Source of the DNA: an uncultured Bacillota bacterium
GTDB lineage: Bacteria > Bacillota > Clostridia > Christensenellales > UBA1242
Assembly: GCA_900545735.1 (NCBI GenBank)
Contig: URAC01000022.1
Span: forward strand, 1-13,758
Reading direction: 5' to 3'
DNA length: 13,758 nucleotides
A program made the translations under genes and the position numbers. This document shows, piece after piece, positions 1 through 5,586 of the stretch (positions are counted from its first letter, which is position 1; every line of letters begins with the position of its first letter). The notes beneath the pieces were generated by a model. That model saw nothing but the letters and a program-made list of their open reading frames with translations, had not been told where the DNA came from and searched no databases.

Positions 1-32
1 CTCGTGGGCTCGGAGATGTGTATAAGAGACAG
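1..32 (+). other. Residual Nextera transposase adapter (sequencing artefact)
   Basis: These bases match the 3' 32 nt of the Illumina Nextera read-2 transposase adapter. Positions 14-32 are exactly the 19-bp Tn5 mosaic end (AGATGTGTATAAGAGACAG). This is library sequence left untrimmed at a contig end, not a genomic transposon end. Native DNA starts at about base 33, and whatever lies upstream of argR in the organism is not represented. Confidence 0.97.
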
Positions 33-122
33 GTATAAATGAATAGGGTATGCATAAAAGGTTATATTTATAAATTTTATTTGTATGATAATACACATTG
101 CTTATTTTTATAAAAAATTCAT

Positions 123-136
123 TGAATAAATATGCA
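123..136 (+). promoter_or_regulatory. Candidate ArgR/AhrC operator (ARG box 1)
   Basis: TGAAT-AAAT-ATGCA fits the ARG-box pattern TGAAT-WWWW-ATKCA that I recall for AhrC/ArgR in Bacillota. It ends 8 nt upstream of the -35 element of the predicted argR promoter (145-173), so a bound repressor could hinder RNA polymerase. Autoregulation by ArgR is established in other bacteria. Here it is inferred from the motif and its position. Confidence 0.55.
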
Positions 137-144
137 AAAATCGC

Positions 145-173
145 TTGCATAATTATAAATTTTATTGTATAAT
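145..173 (+). promoter_or_regulatory. Predicted sigma-A-type promoter of argR-recN
   Basis: A -35 of TTGCAT (145-150) and a perfect -10 of TATAAT (168-173) are separated by exactly 17 nt. Transcription would begin near base 180, giving a leader of about 135 nt before argR. The -35 is only partly canonical; the -10 and spacing are ideal. ARG-box-like sequences lie on both sides. Confidence 0.65.
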
Positions 174-197
174 CATTAAAAATCAGATAAATGAGCG

Positions 198-229
198 TGA
201 ATATTTATGAATTTATAATTATTCATAAA
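198..229 (+). promoter_or_regulatory. Second candidate ArgR operator with 9-bp inverted repeat
   Basis: TGAAT-ATTT-ATGAA (198-211) resembles an ARG box. It overlaps a perfect inverted repeat with arms TTTATGAAT (204-212) and ATTCATAAA (221-229) around an 8-nt centre. The TGAAT/ATTCA half-sites are those of ARG boxes, although the 8-nt spacing is wider than the usual 4. The site lies just downstream of the predicted transcription start, where a repressor could block initiation or early elongation. The repeat could also fold as an RNA hairpin in the leader. Confidence 0.45.
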
Positions 230-232
230 CGG

Positions 233-261
233 CTACATCGCCCTGTTTACCGATGATGTAG
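233..261 (+). other. Leader stem-loop upstream of argR
   Basis: CTACATC (233-239) can pair with GATGTAG (255-261) around a 15-nt loop. An alternative pairing joins ATCG (237-240) with CGAT (251-254). No U-run follows directly, so this is not a clear intrinsic terminator. It stands out because it is GC-richer than the very AT-rich leader around it. It may be a 5'-UTR regulatory fold or the remains of an upstream unit. Function unknown. Confidence 0.35.
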
Positions 262-315
262 GGATTTTAATTGTTGTGAAATCTCAAAAATTAAAAATCT
301 GGCGAAGGAGAAGAA

Positions 316-774
316 ATGGCAAGGTCAGTTAGGCAATCAAAAATATTAGAACTTATATCAACTCGTGAAATTGAAACTCAAGACGAATTGGTTGCTTTGC
401 TTCGTGAAGCAAAGTTTGACATCACGCAAGCAACAATATCAAGGGATATTAAGGAACTTGGGCTTATTAAAATCTTAAGTGCAGATTCAGGCAAATATAA
501 ATATGCTATTGTCGAAAGCGGTGAACAAGCAGTTTCAAACAAATACATATCTATTTTTAAAGAAGCGGTCATTTCAATTCGCCCTGCTCAAAATTTAGTT
601 GTGCTTAAAACTATTAAATCAATGGCAGGTGCTATTTGTGGTTTAATAGATAAATTAAATTTAGATGGCGTTTTGGGCTCTGTTGCTGGAGATGACACTG
701 TTATGATTATTTTCCCAACATCTTCAAACGCTGAAGAAAGTGCAAAGTCGATTAATAAAATGATTGGGATTTAA
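316..774 (+). CDS. argR: Arginine repressor ArgR (AhrC)
   Basis: Arginine-responsive transcription factor. The family represses arginine biosynthesis genes, and in Bacillus also activates catabolism, as a hexamer that binds L-arginine. At 152 aa the length is typical. The N-terminal winged helix-turn-helix covers about residues 1-70, with the recognition segment TQATISRDIKELGL carrying the conserved Ser-Arg pair. The C-terminal oligomerisation and arginine-binding domain contains GSVAGDDT, equivalent to GTIAGDDT in E. coli. The start is supported by AAGGAG at 305-310, 5 nt before the ATG. The gene is followed almost directly by recN (ATG 2 nt after the stop), the classical Bacillota argR-recN pair. 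Operator-like sites in its own leader suggest autoregulation. Identity is firm; the regulon cannot be seen here. Confidence 0.96.
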   Translation: MARSVRQSKILELISTREIETQDELVALLREAKFDITQATISRDIKELGLIKILSADSGKYKYAIVESGEQAVSNKYISIFKEAVISIRPAQNLVVLKTIKSMAGAICGLIDKLNLDGVLGSVAGDDTVMIIFPTSSNAEESAKSINKMIGI

Positions 775-775
775 T

Positions 776-2455
776 ATGGTCGAAAAATTAAAAATTAATA
801 ATTTTGCTTTAATTAAGTCGTTAGAGATTGATTTTTCTAATGGCTTTAATGTTTTGATAGGTGAAACTGGTGCGGGCAAGAGCATAATTTTGTCTGCGCT
901 TAATTTTGTGTTGGGTGGAAAGGCGGACAAAGCGATTATTCGTTCTGGCGAAGAAGTGGCAAAAGTAAGTGCCGTATTCTCCTGCGATAGCGTTAAATTA
1001 AACAATCTATTTGAGCAATTTGGCATTGAAAAGAGCGATGAGTTGTTGATAACTCGCTCATATAACACGCAAGGCAAAAATGATGTTAGAATAAATGGTG
1101 AGATGGCAACGGTTGGAATGTTAAAAGAATTTGGGGCGTTGCTTGTTGATAGTTATAATCAAAATGAACAAGTGGAAATGACTAAAACAAAAAATCATAT
1201 TAGAATTTTAGATAGTTATAAGCCACAAACAATAAATGTTTTTAAAAGCAAGTTGATGCCGCTCATTGAAGAAATCAATAGCATTGATGCGGAAATAAAA
1301 AAACTTGGTGGAAATGGCGAAAATCGTGCTAGAAGAATAGATATATTGAATTATCAAATTCAAGAAATTGAAGATGCAGCGTTAAAAGAAGGAGAGGAAG
1401 AGGAATTATCAGACACCTTGGCGAGAATTTCGCAGTCAGAAAAGGTTTTAAATGCGATTTCTGAACTTGAAAATGTTTTGTCCGGTGAAGATTATTCTTT
1501 GATTTCTTCATTGTCGGCAGCAAAAAATAAAATGATAGGGCTAGCAAGCATTGATGAGCAACTTGCAGATATTTCAGATAGATTGTCATCATCAGTAATT
1601 GAACTTGAAGATATTTCAGAAAGTTTGTCAAGCATCTATGAGAAATTTAGTTTTGATGAAAACAAAATCAATTCTTTGATTGCAAGGCGTGATGAAATAG
1701 ACGGCTTAAAGCATAAATATGGCAAAGATTATAGCGAAATTATGCAATATTTAATGAGTTCCAAACAAGAACTTGATTTGCTTTCAAATGCGGAAGAAAA
1801 ATTGTTTGAGTTATCTAATAAAAGAGCGGAAATTAAAGAACAGATTTTTAAACTTTCTAAAAAATTGTCAAATCAAAGAAAAGAAAACGCTAAAGAGATT
1901 GAAAAACTTTTGGAAAATGGCTTAAAAGAAGTTGGCATTAAAAATAGTAAGTTTAAAATTTGCTTCGCAAATGAACCTGTTTTTGATGAGTTTGAAACAT
2001 TTTCTGAAGAAGGCTTTGATGTGGTTGAATTTATGTTTTCCGCAAACCTTGGGGAGGAATTAAAGCCGCTTTTAAAGACGATTTCAGGCGGTGAAATGAG
2101 CCGTTTTATGCTTGTGCTTAAAAATATACTTGCTGAAACTGGCGGAGCGCAGACGATTGTGTTTGATGAGATAGATAGCGGCATTTCAGGACAAATTGCA
2201 GATGAGGTTGCACTTAAAATTGAAAGTTTATCCAAGAATTATCAAATAATTTGCATAACACATCTTCCTCAAGTGGCTGCAAAAGGGGATAATTTCATTC
2301 ACGTGTTTAAAGAAACAGTTGATGGCAGAACAGAATCAAAATGTGAAATTTTAACTGATGAGCAAATAATCAAACAAATTGCGATAACCGCTAGCGGAAA
2401 TGTTACAGATGCATCAATTCAATATGCGAAAGAATTAAGAGCTGGCAAAAAATAA
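776..2455 (+). CDS. recN: DNA repair protein RecN
   Basis: SMC-like ATPase that acts early at double-strand breaks, holding ends and aiding recombination. The N-terminal half of the ATPase has Walker A GETGAGKS (residues 29-36). A long central region from about 150 to 370 is charged and heptad-rich, as expected for the antiparallel coiled coil. The C-terminal half has the ABC signature ISGGEMSR (436-443), Walker B TIVFDEIDSG (from 460) and the switch histidine in THLPQVAA (H496). I chose ATG 776 (559 aa) over an in-frame TTG at 764: the former gives MVEKLKINNFALI, the usual RecN N-terminus, while the latter would overlap the argR stop. The SD is weak (GGGA at 766-769), so translation is probably coupled to argR. 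The coiled coil contains a local 42-nt-spaced repeat at 1568 and 1610. Confidence 0.96.
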   Translation: MVEKLKINNFALIKSLEIDFSNGFNVLIGETGAGKSIILSALNFVLGGKADKAIIRSGEEVAKVSAVFSCDSVKLNNLFEQFGIEKSDELLITRSYNTQGKNDVRINGEMATVGMLKEFGALLVDSYNQNEQVEMTKTKNHIRILDSYKPQTINVFKSKLMPLIEEINSIDAEIKKLGGNGENRARRIDILNYQIQEIEDAALKEGEEEELSDTLARISQSEKVLNAISELENVLSGEDYSLISSLSAAKNKMIGLASIDEQLADISDRLSSSVIELEDISESLSSIYEKFSFDENKINSLIARRDEIDGLKHKYGKDYSEIMQYLMSSKQELDLLSNAEEKLFELSNKRAEIKEQIFKLSKKLSNQRKENAKEIEKLLENGLKEVGIKNSKFKICFANEPVFDEFETFSEEGFDVVEFMFSANLGEELKPLLKTISGGEMSRFMLVLKNILAETGGAQTIVFDEIDSGISGQIADEVALKIESLSKNYQIICITHLPQVAAKGDNFIHVFKETVDGRTESKCEILTDEQIIKQIAITASGNVTDASIQYAKELRAGKK

Positions 2456-2484
2456 TTATAAATACTTAGAATATTTATGGGCAA

Positions 2485-2517
2485 ATCTTCAAAAACTAAT
2501 TCTAGTTTGGAGAAGAT
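2485..2517 (+). promoter_or_regulatory. Stem-loop enclosing the spoIVB ribosome binding site
   Basis: ATCTTC (2485-2490) pairs with GAAGAT (2512-2517), and AAACTA (2493-2498) pairs with TAGTTT (2503-2508) around the loop ATTC. The unpaired AA/GGA between the two helices contains most of the Shine-Dalgarno GGAG (2509-2512), and the outer helix ends right at the ATG. If formed, this fold would partly mask the start site. No U-tract follows, so it is not a terminator. Regulation is an inference. Confidence 0.4.
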
Positions 2518-3756
2518 ATGAAGAAGAGTTTGCAAAGGATAATATTTCTAAGTATTTTTTTATTGTTAGTTTTTGCAATCATTGTTGTTGCTCAATCTTG
2601 GGAAGTTTTTTCACTCAAAGACGATATGTTTGTAACATATTCCGATATTGAAAATATCAACAAAGAAAAGACTTTTGGAAGTTTTGTTTCCGCTGGAATT
2701 GACGATAAAGTTGTGCAAGTTGGCAACGAAAAGATGACGATATCAAAGCTGATTTTCAAATTATTTGGCTTCATTCCTATTAGAGAAATCAATGTTGAAG
2801 TTTCAGATGGCAAATCTCTTTATTTAGGTGGGACGCCAATAGGTTTTGCTATTGATATCGATGGACTTTTAATTATGGGAAGCACAGCGATAGAATCATC
2901 TAATGGCAATGTTGATGTTATGGAAGAAGCAGGATTAAAAGTCGGCGACATAATAACAGAAATTAATGGCAGTAAGGTGTCGGATTTAAAAGATGTTGCA
3001 AACATAATTGATGACAAAAAATATAACGGCGAGCCATTAAAGATAACGGCGATAAGAAAAAATCAAAAATTTAGCACAGAATTGAAGCCTGCTTTAGATG
3101 TCCAAAGTGGAAAATACAAGATTGGATTATGGGTCAAAAATGATGCTTCTGGCGTTGGAACTATTACATACATAGATGAACAAACAAATAAATTTGGTGC
3201 ATTAGGACATCCAATCACAGATTTTGATACTGGCGTTGTTGTTCCCGCAAAGAGCGGCAAAGTCTTTAATTGCTCAGTTGTTGGGTTGTCAAAAGGTCAA
3301 AAAGGAACGCCAGGTGAGATGAAAGGCGTGTTTATGCAAGGCAAAAACAGCAAAGGAGAGATACTTAAAAACACAAATTGTGGAGTGTTTGGCGAAATTA
3401 CAGACAAATCTAATGTTGTGGACTTAAACAAAAGGGCAGGCGTAGGCGGAAGACTATCAGTTAAGCCTGGAAAGGCGACTTTGGTCAGTTCCATAACAGG
3501 AGTTTCGGAAAACTATGAAATTGAGATTATCAAGGCAAATTATCAACCTAAAACAAGCGATAAAAGCTTTGTTTTTAGAGTAACTGATGAAAGGCTTTTA
3601 GATTTGACAGGAGGAATAATTCAAGGAATGAGCGGCAGCCCAATAATGCAAAATGGCAAGATTATTGGCGCAGTAACCCACGTTTTTGTAACTGACCCTA
3701 CAAAAGGTTATGGTATTTACATAGATTGGATGTTGGAAGAAAGCGAAAGCGCTTAA
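2518..3756 (+). CDS. spoIVB: SpoIVB serine protease (stage IV sporulation, S55 family)
   Basis: In Bacillus this protease is made in the forespore, secreted across its membrane, and cleaves SpoIVFA to release pro-sigma-K processing in the mother cell. Residues 8-26 form an N-terminal membrane/signal segment. A PDZ domain lies at about 100-185 (EAGLKVGDIITEINGSKV). The C-terminal S55 peptidase domain has its catalytic triad in place: His231 in GALGHPI, Asp357 in VTDERLL and Ser372 in GMSGSPI, with the Asp-Ser spacing of 15 seen between D363 and S378 of B. subtilis. The 412 aa compare with about 425 there. The SD GGAG (2509-2512) supports the start. The gene follows recN as in most spore formers, but spo0A, its usual downstream partner, is absent. 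Strong evidence for an endospore-forming host. Confidence 0.95.
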   Translation: MKKSLQRIIFLSIFLLLVFAIIVVAQSWEVFSLKDDMFVTYSDIENINKEKTFGSFVSAGIDDKVVQVGNEKMTISKLIFKLFGFIPIREINVEVSDGKSLYLGGTPIGFAIDIDGLLIMGSTAIESSNGNVDVMEEAGLKVGDIITEINGSKVSDLKDVANIIDDKKYNGEPLKITAIRKNQKFSTELKPALDVQSGKYKIGLWVKNDASGVGTITYIDEQTNKFGALGHPITDFDTGVVVPAKSGKVFNCSVVGLSKGQKGTPGEMKGVFMQGKNSKGEILKNTNCGVFGEITDKSNVVDLNKRAGVGGRLSVKPGKATLVSSITGVSENYEIEIIKANYQPKTSDKSFVFRVTDERLLDLTGGIIQGMSGSPIMQNGKIIGAVTHVFVTDPTKGYGIYIDWMLEESESA

Positions 3757-3816
3757 CTTATGCTAATTATGTCGATTTTTAGTTATTTTTGAAATGAATA
3801 GCGAATATATTACAGC

Positions 3817-4434
3817 ATGAGAAATGGCAAGTTTTTATGTTCGACAAATGGCCTTAAATATTCGCTGATTGAAGGTTTTAAAAATAATAAAAAAACTTGT
3901 TTTTTGCTTATCATTGTTGCATTTATAGGCATTTTAACTGGCGTTTTTACGGCTATAAACTTTTGCAATGGAGCAACTTTAATCAATTTTAATGATTTTT
4001 CATTATGTCGATATCTAAATGGCGAATTGGGCACTTTGGAGTTGTTCTTTTCAAGATTTCTTAGTTATACTGTTGTAATTTTAATCGTGTCCATAACTTC
4101 ATTTTCAGTATTTTTAACGCCAATCAATTTTATTTTGATTGCCTATCGCGGATATCTTTTAAGTTTAAATGTTTCAATAATGGTCATTTTATATGGCATC
4201 GGCGGCATTATGACTGGACTTTTAATCATCTTGCCTTGCCAATTATTATCATTGATTGTTATTGGAATATTCATTTGTTTGGCTAACAACAAGGCGTTTG
4301 CAAAAAGAAGATATGGTGCTTGCCATAGGCTTATTGATAAATTCTTTATCGTTTTGATAATTTTAACTATCATCAATTTGGCTGAAACTTTGATTTTAAT
4401 TGTCTTTTCCAGCCGTGTAATTTTAGTAATTTAA
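3817..4434 (+). CDS. SpoIIM-like membrane protein
   Basis: A 205-aa, strongly hydrophobic protein with about five membrane segments, near residues 28-50, 78-98, 100-120, 122-150 and 173-203. Layout and several local signatures resemble SpoIIM, the polytopic subunit of the SpoIID-SpoIIM-SpoIIP complex that remodels peptidoglycan during engulfment. These are a basic N-terminal stretch before helix 1, a mid-protein TPINFILIAYRGYLL that matches the 'P-x-F-x-FxKG' region, and ILPCQLLSLIVIGIF that matches the 'FPQNL' helix. The context agrees: it follows spoIVB and precedes a phosphopentomutase homologue, as spoIIM and drm lie close together in Bacillus. No good Shine-Dalgarno precedes ATG 3817, so the start is uncertain. 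The match is read by eye; an unrelated membrane protein remains possible. Confidence 0.6.
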   Translation: MRNGKFLCSTNGLKYSLIEGFKNNKKTCFLLIIVAFIGILTGVFTAINFCNGATLINFNDFSLCRYLNGELGTLELFFSRFLSYTVVILIVSITSFSVFLTPINFILIAYRGYLLSLNVSIMVILYGIGGIMTGLLIILPCQLLSLIVIGIFICLANNKAFAKRRYGACHRLIDKFFIVLIILTIINLAETLILIVFSSRVILVI

Positions 4435-4436
4435 TT

Positions 4437-4464
4437 TTGAAAATATGCTCGAATAGGTTATAAT
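4437..4464 (+). promoter_or_regulatory. Predicted sigma-A-type promoter for the DeoB-like gene
   Basis: TTGAAA (4437-4442, five of six to consensus) and a perfect TATAAT (4459-4464) are separated by 16 nt. The start point would fall near 4471, so the leader is very short, about 14 nt, and carries AGGAAG (4476-4481). This separates the DeoB-like gene from the sporulation genes upstream and suggests vegetative expression. Confidence 0.6.
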
Positions 4465-4484
4465 GCTTCTAATAAAGGAAGTAT

Positions 4485-5540
4485 ATGCGAGCATTTTTAT
4501 TTGTTTTATCTGGATTATCGCTTGACGGGCAGGAAGATTGCTCTCTTTTAAACTTGGATAAACATTTTAAATTGAATGTTCCAACTTTGCGAAAATTGGG
4601 GCTTTTTAAGTGTGCAGGAGAAAAAGAAGAGTTCTTAACATCAATCGCTAGTTATGGAGATATAAACACAAACAAATTTAATATTATCAAGCAAATATCT
4701 CAAATTATGGAAGATGATTCAAAAGAAGATTTTGACACATTTTCAACAGAGATTCCAGAAAGCGTTATGGAAAAAATAAAGCAAATTTTTAGGTGCAAGC
4801 CAATTTATGGCAAGCGTGGAGATTTTCAATCGGCAGTGAAAGAATGTGGTGCAAGTGCAAAAAATTATAGTTGCCCAATCGTGTATACAAAAGAAAATGA
4901 AAGCGTTTTAAAGATTGCAGTTCACGAAAAATGCTATAAGGAAAAAGAATTTTTTGACTTAGTCCAAATTGTGTTTAATGAAATTAAAGATTACAATATT
5001 CAAACAGTTGAAGGCAAAATTTTTGCTGGAGATTTAACTTTTTATAAAACTCAACATAATAAAGTGTTTAAAAAGGTTGCTTGCAATTCTAAATTGTTGC
5101 AAAACTTAAAAAATAAAGGATATCAATGTGTTGGCGTTGGGAAAATTCAAGACTTTATTGATGTTTCTTGCTTTGACGAAAACTATCCAAGCAAAACGGA
5201 CGGGCTTTCAATAAAGACATTAGAAAAGTTGGCTAGAAAGGAAGGTAATTTGTTTGCTTTTGCCTACTTAACAGATTTTGAAAAAATTCATTCTAGCCAC
5301 GGAGATATGCTAGGGGCTAGGCTATGTTTGGAAGAGATAGACCATTGCTTAGAATATTTGATAAATTGTTTGGAAATAGACGACATATTGCTTATAACAT
5401 CAACTTATAATGGCGAAAACAATGTAAATGTTCCTTTGATGGTTTATGAGAAGTCAAACATTGAAAATTCTTCTAATTTAGGGGAGTTTAGCGATTTCAA
5501 AGTTGTTAATGACATAATAAAGCAACATTTAAAGTTGTAA
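4485..5540 (+). CDS. Diverged phosphopentomutase (DeoB-like) homologue, probable pseudoenzyme
   Basis: The 351-aa product can be followed along DeoB, the alkaline-phosphatase-superfamily enzyme that interconverts ribose 1- and 5-phosphate (usual length about 390). Landmarks are FLFVLSGLSLDG (DeoB VVMDSVGIGE), PTLRKLGLFK, CPIVYTKENESVLKIAVHEK (LIVYTSADSVLQIAAHE), GVGKIQDF (GKISDI), a DG-x-KTLE segment, DFEKIHSSH and NVPLMVYE. By my alignment to B. cereus DeoB most metal ligands are changed: D13 to Ser9, D286 to Glu266, H291 to Ser271, D327 to Thr307, H328 to Tyr308, and H339 missing. Only the phosphoacceptor Thr85 seems kept (Thr62), but the following GHWE is lost. The open frame is intact with a good SD (AGGAAG, 4476-4481) and its own promoter, so this is not simple decay. 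Catalysis is unlikely; a binding or regulatory role is conjecture. Confidence 0.65.
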   Translation: MRAFLFVLSGLSLDGQEDCSLLNLDKHFKLNVPTLRKLGLFKCAGEKEEFLTSIASYGDINTNKFNIIKQISQIMEDDSKEDFDTFSTEIPESVMEKIKQIFRCKPIYGKRGDFQSAVKECGASAKNYSCPIVYTKENESVLKIAVHEKCYKEKEFFDLVQIVFNEIKDYNIQTVEGKIFAGDLTFYKTQHNKVFKKVACNSKLLQNLKNKGYQCVGVGKIQDFIDVSCFDENYPSKTDGLSIKTLEKLARKEGNLFAFAYLTDFEKIHSSHGDMLGARLCLEEIDHCLEYLINCLEIDDILLITSTYNGENNVNVPLMVYEKSNIENSSNLGEFSDFKVVNDIIKQHLKL

Positions 5541-5563
5541 AAATAAATTTAAAGTGATATACT
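5535..5563 (+). promoter_or_regulatory. Predicted extended -10 promoter for gltX
   Basis: TTGTAA (5535-5540) and TATACT (5558-5563) are separated by 17 nt, and TGA directly precedes the -10, forming an extended -10 (TGn). The -35 overlaps the last codons and stop of the preceding gene. Transcription would begin near 5570, a leader of under 20 nt that still contains the SD AAGGAG (5576-5581). Confidence 0.65.
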
Positions 5564-5586
5564 AAGTCGCATTTTAAGGAGAAACT

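Noticed and set aside
14..32. Tn5-like transposon end
   Set aside because: It is the mosaic end of the Nextera library adapter, joined to the rest of the adapter sequence, and no transposase gene is present.
39..113. 24-codon ORF directly after the adapter (ATG at 39)
   Set aside because: Short, no SD, no recognisable sequence, and preceded at once by a TAA. Best explained by chance at a contig edge.
764..775. TTG start giving a four-residue longer RecN
   Set aside because: It would overlap the argR stop. The ATG at 776 gives the usual RecN N-terminus MVEKLKINNFALI.
1329..1631. Antisense open frame of 100 codons inside recN, and similar minus-strand frames elsewhere
   Set aside because: They lie opposite well-supported genes, have no SD or family signature, and look like mirror composition of the coding strand.
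2456..2517. Sigma-G-type promoter for spoIVB
   Set aside because: A GAATA-like -35 can be picked, but no CATNNTA-like -10 lies at the right distance, so I do not call it.
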